Origin: an uncultured Bacteroidales bacterium
GTDB lineage: Bacteria; Bacteroidota; Bacteroidia; Bacteroidales; P3
NCBI GenBank assembly: GCA_937886715.1
Contig: CAKZZD010000021.1
Coordinates: 1 to 12,516 of the forward strand
Direction: 5' to 3'
Length of the DNA: 12,516 nt
This document shows positions 1 to 7,900 of this stretch, in pieces. Both the position numbers and the translations under genes were made by a program. How positions within the stretch are numbered: the first letter of the stretch is position 1; every line of letters starts with the position of its first letter. The notes under the pieces are model-generated. The model was not told the DNA's origin, searched no databases, and saw only the letters and a list, made by a program, of their open reading frames with translations.

Positions 1-36
1 GGGGCGGCACACATGTGCCGCCCCGCCGCATTTTTT
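1..36 (+). terminator. Probable intrinsic terminator of an upstream, off-window gene
   Basis: A perfect 10-bp GC-rich stem (GGGGCGGCAC at 1-10 against GTGCCGCCCC at 15-24) encloses an ACAT loop. Six T residues follow at 31-36. The T-run starts 6 bp after the stem, further than in a textbook terminator, so efficiency is uncertain. The gene it would end lies left of the window and cannot be identified. Confidence 0.6.
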
Positions 37-59
37 GTTCACCCGCCGCCTGCAATCCC

Positions 60-103
60 CTCCGAGACCCCTCCGAGACTTCTCCGGATTTTCTCCCAGT
101 CAC
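60..103. repeat. Degenerate 11-bp tandem quasi-repeat
   Basis: Four successive 11-bp units can be laid out: CTCCGAGACCC (60-70), CTCCGAGACTT (71-81), CTCCGGATTTT (82-92) and CTCCCAGTCAC (93-103). The first two differ only in the last two bases and the later two decay, but all keep CTCC at the same phase. The period is about one helical turn. It lies in non-coding DNA between the left-edge hairpin and the next repeat. No function is known to me. Confidence 0.5.
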
Positions 104-108
104 GCCCT

Positions 109-160
109 TATCAACTCCTACCACAGTAGGAGTTGATAGGGAGAAGGGTAGGAGTTGGTA
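109..160. repeat. 13-bp intergenic repeat: inverted pair plus a third direct copy
   Basis: TATCAACTCCTAC at 109-121 and its exact reverse complement GTAGGAGTTGATA at 126-138 form a 13-bp perfect inverted repeat around a CACA loop. A third copy, GTAGGAGTTGGTA at 148-160, is a direct repeat of the second with one mismatch and a 22-bp period. The arrangement could be a transcribed hairpin, an array of protein-binding sites or part of a dispersed intergenic repeat family. No T-run follows, so it is not a classical terminator. It lies 115 bp upstream of the peptidase start used here. Confidence 0.7.
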
Positions 161-207
161 GGGTGATGGCATGGCGAAAACGGGGAGGGAAATGGGATCG
201 TTTTTTA

Positions 208-217
208 TGTGCGCACA
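208..217. promoter_or_regulatory. 10-bp perfect palindrome upstream of the peptidase gene
   Basis: TGTGCGCACA is its own reverse complement and sits about 60 bp before the chosen start codon, next to an A/T-rich stretch (TAATATTTATC, about 221-232) where a promoter could lie. That stretch does not match TAnnTTTG well, so no promoter is assigned. The palindrome could be an operator, but a 10-bp palindrome can arise by chance. Confidence 0.2.
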
Positions 218-274
218 GGGAATAATATTTATCTCTTCTTCGCGTTAATGATGGTGAAAATGATTCCCTCTGAC

Positions 275-2287
275 ATGAACACCACCAGCAATATTCTCGA
301 ACAGGGATGGGATTTGCCCCCGTTCGGCAACATCGCCATTTCCGACTATGTTCCCGCTATCGCCAGCGCCATCGGCGAAGCCGATCGCCATTTCGAGGCC
401 ATCGTCACCGACGAGGCCGCTCCCACTTTTGAGAACACCATCGAGGCTATGGAATGTGCCGACAGACGCCTGCAGCGCATCAGTGCCATTTTGTTCAACC
501 TCAACGAGTGCCATACCTCGGATGCGATGCAGCAACTGGTGCTGGAGGTGCAGCCCGAAATCACACGTCTGTCGACGCGTGTGATGACCGACGCGCGCCT
601 GTTCCGCCGCGTGGCGGAAGTGAAGGACGCCCATCTGCCGCTGAGTGCCGAGAAGCAGACTCTCCTCGACGACACCTATCGCAGTTTTCTCCGCCACGGT
701 GTGCAGCTTGAGGGCGAGGCTCGTGAACGCTTCAAACACAATCAGGAGGAACTCGGCGAGTTGCAACTGCGTTTCGGACAGAATGCCCTGGCCGACATGA
801 ACGAATGGCAGCTGCACCTGACCGATGAAGCCGACCTTGAAGGGTTGCCCGAGGCGGTGCTGTCGGCGGCGGCCGACGAGGCTCGCGAGAGGGGTGTGGA
901 TGGATGGGTGTTCACGTTGGCGGCACCTTCGTATGGGCCGTTCATGTCCTACAGCGCCCGCCGTGACCTGCGCGAGCGGATGTACCGTGCCTATGGCAGC
1001 ATCGGCAACCGCGGCAATGCCCACGACAATAATGCCATCATCCGGCGTATCACCCTGCTGCGTGCCGAGCAGGCCCGACTGTTGGGCTACAACACCTATT
1101 GCGACTATGTGCTTGAGAACCGCATGGTGCAGTCGTTGCCCAATCTGAGACATTTCATGCAGGAGCTGAAGGATGCTGTGCTGCCGGCTGCCGAGCGCGA
1201 TCTGGCCGACGTGGCTGCGCAGGCCGAAAGCGACGACGGCCTGAAGCAGATGATGCCGTGGGATTTCAGCTACTATGCCGAACGGCTGAAGCAGCGCCGC
1301 TACCATTTCGACAGCGAGGCGCTGCGTCCCTATTTCGCTCTCGACAGGGTGCGTGAGGGTATCTTTGGCCTGTACGGCCGGCTGTATGGCCTGCGTTTCG
1401 AGGAAGACAAAGAGGTGCCGGCCTACCATCCCGACGTGAGGGTGTATCGAGTGCTTGACGGTGCGCGTGCAATGGGACTGCTGTATCTCGACATGCACCC
1501 GCGCGCGTCGAAGCGGAGCGGTGCCTGGATGACAGAATTCAGGGGACAGTACGGCGAGGTGCGGCCGCAGATACAGGTGGTGTGCAATTTCAGCAAGCCC
1601 ACGGCCGACAAGCCGTCGCTGTTGAGGTTCAGCGAGGTGGAGACGTTTATGCACGAGATGGGTCATGCCATGCATGGTATGCTGAGTGAGGTGGGCTATG
1701 AGAGTCTGAGCGGCACCAATGTGAAGCGCGATTTTGTCGAGATGCCTTCGCAGGTGATGGAGAACTGGTGCTACGAGCCCGAATTCCTGGCCACGTTTGC
1801 CCGCCACTACCGCACCGGCGAGGCATTGCCGGCCGAGCAGGTGGAGAAAATCCGTGCCGCGCAGAACCATCTGGCCGGATGGCTGTGTCTGCGGCAGTTG
1901 AATCTGGGCATGACCGACATCGCCTTCCATGGTGCCGAGTGGACCACTATGGACGAGGGATTGCGGGCCGAGAGCGTCGAGTCTGCTGCCATGACCGACC
2001 TCCTGCCGCGGGTGGAGGGGTGCTGCACCGCGACCAATTTCAACCACATCTTCGGCGGCGGCTATGCTTCCGGCTATTACGGCTACAAGTGGGCCGAAGT
2101 GCTTGATGCCGATATCTTCAGCCGCTTCAAGGCCGACGGCATATTCAATGCGTCCACGGCGGCAGCCTTCCGGCGCGAGATACTCTCGCGTGGCGGGACG
2201 GAGCATCCGGCGGTGCTGTTCCGCAACTTCATGGGCCGTGAGCCCGACCACCAGGCCCTGCTCAAGAGGATGGGCTTGGCACGATAA
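275..2287 (+). CDS. M3-family zinc oligopeptidase, oligopeptidase A (PrlC/OpdA)-like
   Basis: A thimet-oligopeptidase-family (M3) metallopeptidase that cleaves short peptides, probably finishing peptide turnover in the cytoplasm. No signal peptide is apparent. From the ATG at 275 it is 670 residues, normal for the family. The zinc site is HEMGH at residues 460-464 (His460, His464 ligands, Glu461 catalytic), with the third ligand Glu489 in the FVEMPSQVMENW context typical of M3. The C-terminal substrate-binding motif GGGYASGYYGYKWAEV is intact. The end (SRGGTEHP, then GREPD) resembles OpdA/PrlC more than Dcp, but the two subfamilies are close. The frame is open back to a GTG at 209, with in-frame ATGs at 248, 251, 260 and 275. 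I chose 275 because it puts the conserved LPPFGNI segment about 14 residues in, as in relatives; 248 is a fair alternative. It is probably co-transcribed with rnr, 29 bp downstream. Confidence 0.94.
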   Translation: MNTTSNILEQGWDLPPFGNIAISDYVPAIASAIGEADRHFEAIVTDEAAPTFENTIEAMECADRRLQRISAILFNLNECHTSDAMQQLVLEVQPEITRLSTRVMTDARLFRRVAEVKDAHLPLSAEKQTLLDDTYRSFLRHGVQLEGEARERFKHNQEELGELQLRFGQNALADMNEWQLHLTDEADLEGLPEAVLSAAADEARERGVDGWVFTLAAPSYGPFMSYSARRDLRERMYRAYGSIGNRGNAHDNNAIIRRITLLRAEQARLLGYNTYCDYVLENRMVQSLPNLRHFMQELKDAVLPAAERDLADVAAQAESDDGLKQMMPWDFSYYAERLKQRRYHFDSEALRPYFALDRVREGIFGLYGRLYGLRFEEDKEVPAYHPDVRVYRVLDGARAMGLLYLDMHPRASKRSGAWMTEFRGQYGEVRPQIQVVCNFSKPTADKPSLLRFSEVETFMHEMGHAMHGMLSEVGYESLSGTNVKRDFVEMPSQVMENWCYEPEFLATFARHYRTGEALPAEQVEKIRAAQNHLAGWLCLRQLNLGMTDIAFHGAEWTTMDEGLRAESVESAAMTDLLPRVEGCCTATNFNHIFGGGYASGYYGYKWAEVLDADIFSRFKADGIFNASTAAAFRREILSRGGTEHPAVLFRNFMGREPDHQALLKRMGLAR

Positions 2288-2316
2288 TTATTAATATATA
2301 TAATCCTATTTCTATT

Positions 2317-4578
2317 ATGAACGAACAACTAGCCAAACAGATACTTAAGATTTTTGTAAACAATCCGTTCGATGCGTTCAACCACAAGCAGATCAGCTCT
2401 CGCCTGGGCGCGGGCAGCAAGGCCGAACGCCAGGAGGTGATCCGCACCATCCAGGAGCTGGCCGAGCAGAAACACCTGATTGCCGACGACCACCGTGGGC
2501 GCTACCGCATCAACCCCAAGTCGATCAACGACGAACTGATGCCGCAGAACTATGTGACCGGCACCATCGACATGAAGCAGGGCGGCAAAGCCTATGTGAT
2601 ACCCGACGAGGAGGGCCGCGACGATATCCAGATCAGCCCCAACAACACCCACCATGCCCTTCATGGCGACACGGTGCGGGTGCTCATGTTCCCGCAGCGC
2701 AAGATGCACAAGCCTGAAGGACAGGTGGTGGAAATCGTCAAGCGTGCCAAGACGCGCTTCGTGGGTGTCATTCAGCGCCAGGAGCGATTTGCCTTTATGG
2801 TGAGCGACAGCCGCACGATGCAGGTCGACATCTTCATACCCTTGACCGACCTTGCCGGCGCCGAGGACGGCGAAAAGGTGCTTGTGGAGATGACCGACTG
2901 GCCCGAGCGCATGAACAACCCCGTGGGGCGTGTGGTGAAGCGCCTCGGACGCCCCGGCGACAACAATGTGGAGATGCAGAGCATCCTGGCCGAATACGAT
3001 TTCCCGCTCGATTTCCCGAAGGAGGTGGAGCAGGAGGCCTCCAAAATCGCCCTGCCCACGAAGCGCGACTATGAGGGGCGTAAGGACTTCCGCGATGTGT
3101 GCACCTTTACCATCGACCCTGCCGACGCCAAAGACTTCGACGACGCCTTGTCGTATCGTCCGCTGCCGGACGGAAACACGGAGGTGGGTGTCCACATCGC
3201 CGACGTGTCGCACTATGTGAAGCCCGGAAGCGCCATCGACCGCGAGGCCTACAACCGGGGCACGAGCGTCTATCTTGTCGACCGCACCATCCCGATGCTG
3301 CCCGAAAAGCTGTGCAACGAGGTATGCTCGCTGCGTCAGGGCGAAGACAAGCTCTGTTTCAGCGTGGTGATGGAAATCGATGACAAGGGCAAGGTGCGCA
3401 AGACATGGATGGGCAAGAGCGTCATCAACAGTGACCGCCGCATGGCCTATGAAGAGGCGCAGGGTATCATCGAGGGCATACAGCCGGCCACCGACCCTGT
3501 GGGCGAGGCGGTGCTGAAGCTGCACGCCATTGCCACTGTGCTGCGGAGCCAGCGCTACAAGGACGGTGCCATCAATTTCGAAACACAAGAGGTGAAATTC
3601 CAGCTCGACGAGAATGCCAAACCCATAGGCGTCTACATCAAAGAGAGCAAGGAGGCCAATTGGCTGATCGAGGAATTTATGCTGCTGGCCAACCGTACCG
3701 TGGCCGAGAAGATCGGCAAGACCCCGAAGGATGGCAAGGGCGGACGCACGTTCGTCTACCGTGTCCACGACGAACCCAACCCCGAGAAGCTCAACACCTT
3801 TGTCGAGTTTGTGGGCAAACTGGGCTTCACCATGAAGACCGGTTCGCGCAAGGCTCTGGCCGACAGCTACAACCGCCTGTTTGAGAACATTGCCGGCCGT
3901 GGCGAGGAGAACATGATCGACACTATCGCCATCCGCACGATGAGCAAGGCCTACTACAGCACGGACAATATCGGACACTATGGCCTGGCCTTCCCCTACT
4001 ACACGCATTTCACGTCGCCTATCCGCCGCTATCCCGACCTGATGGTGCACCGCCTGCTGGAGCGCTATCTGGGTGGCGGCAGTTCGGTGAACCGCGAGGA
4101 ATATGAGGACTACTGCCGCCATTGCTCCGTCATGGAGAAACGCGCCGCCGATGCCGAGCGCGCCAGCATCAAATACAAGCAGGCCGAATACCTCAGCGAC
4201 AAGATCGGGCAGGTGTTTCCGGCCTTGGTCAGCGGCGTCAGCAAATGGGGCATCTATGCCGAAATCGAGGGCAACAAGTGCGAGGGCATGATACCCATCG
4301 GGTCGCTGAAAGACGACTATTACATGCTCGACGAAGACAACTATCAGGTGATCGGCCGCCGCTACGGCAAGTGCTACAAACTGGGCTATCCGGTGCATAT
4401 CCGAGTGCGTCGGATCGACATGCTGAAGAAGCAGATTGACTTCGACCTTGTCGACGAGGACGAGGCCGCAGCTCCTGCCGCCCCGTCGCCGCGCCGCGGT
4501 GGTGGACGTCCTGCATCCAAGGGCCGTCCTGCGACAAAGGGAAAGCCCAAGGGCACCAGGAAAGGCAACAAAAAATAG
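2317..4578 (+). CDS. rnr: Ribonuclease R (RNB-family 3'-5' exoribonuclease)
   Basis: A processive, hydrolytic 3'-5' exoribonuclease that degrades structured RNA and takes part in mRNA and rRNA quality control in the cytoplasm. The 753 residues show the family order. An N-terminal winged helix spans about 10-66. Two OB/cold-shock-like domains cover about 79-230. The RNB catalytic domain (about 254-583) carries the acidic motif IDPADAKDFDDA; Asp267, Asp273, Asp275 and Asp276 correspond to the magnesium-binding aspartates of E. coli RNase R. The conserved TSPIRRYPDLMVHRLL segment lies near 567-582. An S1 RNA-binding domain spans about 631-712 and a Lys/Arg/Gly/Pro-rich tail 725-753. Such basic tails are usual in RNase R and help RNA binding. 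The ATG at 2317 follows 29 bp of almost pure A/T after the peptidase stop, suggesting one transcript. A strong terminator follows 11 bp after the stop codon. Confidence 0.97.
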   Translation: MNEQLAKQILKIFVNNPFDAFNHKQISSRLGAGSKAERQEVIRTIQELAEQKHLIADDHRGRYRINPKSINDELMPQNYVTGTIDMKQGGKAYVIPDEEGRDDIQISPNNTHHALHGDTVRVLMFPQRKMHKPEGQVVEIVKRAKTRFVGVIQRQERFAFMVSDSRTMQVDIFIPLTDLAGAEDGEKVLVEMTDWPERMNNPVGRVVKRLGRPGDNNVEMQSILAEYDFPLDFPKEVEQEASKIALPTKRDYEGRKDFRDVCTFTIDPADAKDFDDALSYRPLPDGNTEVGVHIADVSHYVKPGSAIDREAYNRGTSVYLVDRTIPMLPEKLCNEVCSLRQGEDKLCFSVVMEIDDKGKVRKTWMGKSVINSDRRMAYEEAQGIIEGIQPATDPVGEAVLKLHAIATVLRSQRYKDGAINFETQEVKFQLDENAKPIGVYIKESKEANWLIEEFMLLANRTVAEKIGKTPKDGKGGRTFVYRVHDEPNPEKLNTFVEFVGKLGFTMKTGSRKALADSYNRLFENIAGRGEENMIDTIAIRTMSKAYYSTDNIGHYGLAFPYYTHFTSPIRRYPDLMVHRLLERYLGGGSSVNREEYEDYCRHCSVMEKRAADAERASIKYKQAEYLSDKIGQVFPALVSGVSKWGIYAEIEGNKCEGMIPIGSLKDDYYMLDEDNYQVIGRRYGKCYKLGYPVHIRVRRIDMLKKQIDFDLVDEDEAAAPAAPSPRRGGGRPASKGRPATKGKPKGTRKGNKK

Positions 4579-4588
4579 CTGGATATAC

Positions 4589-4620
4589 GGGCACGACTGA
4601 CAGTCGGCCCTTTTTTTATT
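4589..4620 (+). terminator. Rho-independent terminator after rnr
   Basis: GGGC (4589-4592), a bulged A, and CGAC (4594-4597) pair with GTCG (4603-4606) and GCCC (4607-4610) across a TGACA loop. Seven T residues then ATT follow directly. Position, stem and T-run fit an intrinsic terminator ending the peptidase-rnr unit and insulating the giant gene downstream. Confidence 0.88.
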
Positions 4621-4629
4621 TCCGAAAAG

Positions 4630-4737
4630 ATGGTGCAAACCCATTATCAGATTGTCCCCGGCACCGATGCTTGTTGGCTAGCTGATGACCACTTGTGGTA
4701 CGACAGATGTGCCCGACAGCGTCTGGATGAGGCATAG
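4630..4737 (+). CDS. Doubtful 35-codon ORF or gene remnant
   Basis: An ATG at 4630 opens a 35-residue frame ending in TAG at 4735-4737 (begins MVQTHYQIVPGTDACW, ends RQRLDEA). The stretch has gene-like GC content rather than the A/T-rich look of the promoter region next to it. The peptide is rich in Asp, Arg, Trp and Cys and I do not recognise it. It has no ribosome-binding or promoter signal of its own and sits right after a terminator. It may be chance, a relic of a deleted gene, or a real small protein; chance or relic is more likely. Confidence 0.15.
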   Translation: MVQTHYQIVPGTDACWLADDHLWYDRCARQRLDEA

Positions 4738-4817
4738 GGGGCGGGCGAGAAGGTAGGCCTGACGTTGCCTGTGTGTTGTCCGGAAGTGTAATTTTGATTA
4801 GTTAACAAAAAAAATAG

Positions 4818-4848
4818 TTGTTTTTTTCGGCAATTATTCCTAAGTTTG
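4818..4848 (+). promoter_or_regulatory. Bacteroidota-type promoter for the giant gene
   Basis: The -7 element TAAGTTTG at 4841-4848 matches the Bacteroidota consensus TAnnTTTG exactly. A TTG at 4818-4820, 20 bp upstream, fits the -33 element. An A8 run lies just upstream (4807-4814) and a T7 run (4821-4827) lies inside the spacer. Transcription would start near 4853-4857, leaving a roughly 65-nt A/T-rich leader without a Shine-Dalgarno sequence, which is usual in this phylum. Confidence 0.75.
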
Positions 4849-4919
4849 CAGTTGTCATTTGTTTTTGATGATGATGCTTATCTGACTGAAAAACAATATA
4901 ATTAAATAAATTATTCATT

Positions 4920-7900
4920 ATGAAACAGATCTTACTTAAACGGATTCTACCTATGCTGTCGATTATTGTGGCAGTGTTGGGAATGGGAGTCGCCAGTGCA
5001 CAGCAGACCGACGTGACGGTAGGCAACTGGTCGGGTACCACGTCAAGCGCCTTCGGCGGATTCCACAATACAAGCAAGTATTCGTGGACGCAGACGCTTT
5101 ATCTACAAAGTGATATGCAGGGGGCCGGATGGATCCAGGCCATTGTGCTTGACAACCAGTCGTCGGCCTCGAACACGCTCGATTCGGCCAAGATTTATCT
5201 TGGCAGCACGACCATGACCTCGCAGCCGACGTCGACGGTGAGCACGTGGGTCCCGATGAGCGACCTGACGCTCGTGTGGAGCCGCACGGCATATACCATC
5301 CCTGGCGAGACGGGCCTTTTGGTGGTCGAATTGGACCAGCCTTACTACTACGACGGCACGAGCACGCTGGTGATGGTGGTGTCGAAGGCTGCCGCCGCCA
5401 CGTCGTCGAACACCAAGTTCGGCTACACCAGCACGACGGCCAGCATGAAGTATACGGGCGGCACGACCGAGAGCTACTGCCGATTCCCGACATTGGCCGG
5501 AACGAACGGCACCTATAAGGAGAACATTATTTTCGTGAAGACGGTTGGCCAAAACGATGCCTACTGTCTGCCAATACAAGGAGTGCACGTGACAGGGGCG
5601 ACGACCACATCGCTCACTCTGAATTGGAATGCCGAGCCCGGTGCCTCCTATGAGGTGGGCTACAGCGGAATCAACGACAGCCGTGAGGACATATCCATCT
5701 ACACCACCAGCAGCGACTCCTACACCTTCACGGGTCTGGAGCCGGATTCGCTCTATTGGCTCTACGTGCGCAAGCAATGTTCCGGCGGCCTCTACAGCGG
5801 ATGGGATTCGGTCAGTGCACGCACGTTGTGCCTGCCGATGCCGGCAAGCGAGCTGCCCTATTTCGAGGGCTTCGAGACGACGGAGGCCAGCTCGTCCTAC
5901 AACACGGCGGGCGTGGTGCCCGGCTGCTGGACGGCCTACTCCAGCGGTACGGCACCGGGCTATGTGCCCCACGTGGCGACCGGCACGGGCTATTATGTCT
6001 ACCGCAAGACGGGCGAAAACAGTCTGGTGCTCTACCCCGGCTCTGCCTCGGGTGCTAACGGCAACACGAAGTACGTGCTGCTGCCTGAGGTGGACGAGGA
6101 TCTCTCTGAACTCTACCTCAATTTCTGGATGTGCACCGAGAGCGCCACCAATGGTGTGCTTGACGTGGGATACGTCACCAGCAGCGACACCTCGACTTTC
6201 GTCTCCATAGCCACCTATCCTGCCTCGAGCATGACGCAGCACAACGGCAACGGCCTGCAGACCGGCGCCGGCATGGATGTGGAACTGAGCCTGGCAGCGG
6301 TTCCTGCCAATGCCACACGACTGGCCTTCCGCTGGTTCTATAATGGAGCTTATGGCGTCTGCCTGGACGATATCCGTCTCGACTATCCTCCGTCGTGTGC
6401 CACGCCAGCCGGCCTAGCAGTAACCGACTCGTCGGCCCACTCGGTCGAGCTGACCTGGATCGGTACGGCCAGCGAGTATATCGTCGAATATGGTATACAG
6501 GGTTTCGCACCAGGTTCGGGAGACAGCCTGACGGTCAGCTCCAGCTCGGTCACCCTCGACAATCTGCAGATGGGTACTGTGTATAATATCTATATTACAG
6601 CAGTGTGCGGCAGCGATACTTCGACGGGTACACTCTTTGGCAGTTTCCAGACAGGCTGCGCCAGCCTGACAAACGACGACCTGCCCTACTTCGAGGGCTT
6701 CGAGGCCTACGGCACAGGTGCCGCCAACCCGATCAATGCCTGCTGGAGCAAGGCCGCCATCGGCACCACGACCAACTATCCCTACCCCTATGCCTCCGCC
6801 GCCGTCACTGGCAACCGCGGTATTTATTTTTATTCGGCCAAGACCAGCAGTACTGAGTACTGCAGCTGGCTGGCCCTGCCCCCGGTCGACGATGATCTGG
6901 ACGTGAGTGAGTTGATGATCAACTTCAAGGTGAAGCGCGGCACGGCTGTCAACAGCACGTCGACAGTCACTTATTCATGCCGCGTGATTGTGGGTGTGGC
7001 CGACACTGCCGGCGTTGGCACCTCGTTCACGCCGATCGACACGCTCGACTTCTCTACCGAGGCTGCCTCGTCGGTGCACAGCGCCGAGGTGAGCTTTGCT
7101 GAATATACGGGTACCGGCAAGTATGTGGTTTTCTATGTGCCCGTGCCGGAGAATACCACCACGAATAACTACACCACGGTCTACCTCGACGACATCACCC
7201 TGCGCCGTATCCCCAACTGCTTCTGGCCGTCGGCCGTGGCACTGGAAAGCGTGAGCCACGATGCCGCCACAATCAGCTGGACGCCCGATCCGCGTACGCC
7301 CAGCCCCAGCTCATGGGAAGTGGAGTACGGAGTGGCCGGTTTCACTCCCGGCGAGGGTGAGACCCTGCAGCTGAATGACACCACCGCAACGTTGACCGAC
7401 CTGCTCGCTAACACTGTCTATGACATCTACGTCAGGGCCTACTGCGGCGGTGATGCATCCGACCCGGCACTCTTCAGCTTCCGTACGGCCTGCACGCCTG
7501 TGGCTACCGAGGATCTGCCCTACGTCGAGGACTTCGAGACCTACACCAGCGGTGCCTCCAACCCCATCAGCCCCTGCTGGACCAGGCAGACCTTCAACTC
7601 CGCCGTGCAGTACCCCTATCCTAACTCTTCGGCTGCCATCACGGGCAATATCGGCCTCTACTTCTATGGCTACGGCTCGACCGGCATCAGCGAGTATGCC
7701 GCCCTGCCGCTCTTCGAGAGCGACCTGAGCGACCTCATGGTCTCGTTCTACCTGAAGCGCTACAGCTCCACCACTGCCACCTACCACTCGATGATCCAGG
7801 TGGGTGTGATGAGTGACCCCAACGATACCAGCACTTTCGAGCTGTTGCAGACCTACGACCTCACCAGCGAGCCCGCCTCGTCGATCCACCACATGATCCT

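Larger units (their letters stand above)
4579..4919. other. Intergenic region between rnr and the giant surface-protein gene
   Basis: This 341-bp gap has two parts. The left part (to about 4790) has the base composition of the neighbouring genes and holds the rnr terminator and a doubtful 35-codon ORF. The right part (about 4790-4919) is strongly A/T-rich and holds the promoter and leader of the giant gene. No tRNA, riboswitch or long inverted repeat was seen apart from the terminator. Confidence 0.8.

Noticed and set aside
209..274. GTG start at 209 for the peptidase gene, adding 22 residues
   Set aside because: The extra segment is unlike the family N-terminus, is not a convincing signal peptide, and overlaps the TGTGCGCACA palindrome and A/T-rich leader.
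245..2251. 668-codon open frame on the - strand opposite the peptidase gene
   Set aside because: It mirrors the real gene almost exactly. The + strand has clear family motifs and the - strand product is low-complexity His/Gln/Arg-rich with no recognisable domain. GC-rich codon bias explains the lack of stops.
2329..4644. 771-codon open frame on the - strand opposite rnr
   Set aside because: Same reason: RNase R on the + strand is unmistakable, and the antisense product has no domain. It would also have to read through the rnr terminator region.
4807..4827. A8 then T7 runs as a hairpin terminator
   Set aside because: The flanking bases (AAC before the A-run, TTG before the T-run) do not form a proper GC-containing stem; it reads better as promoter A-tracts.
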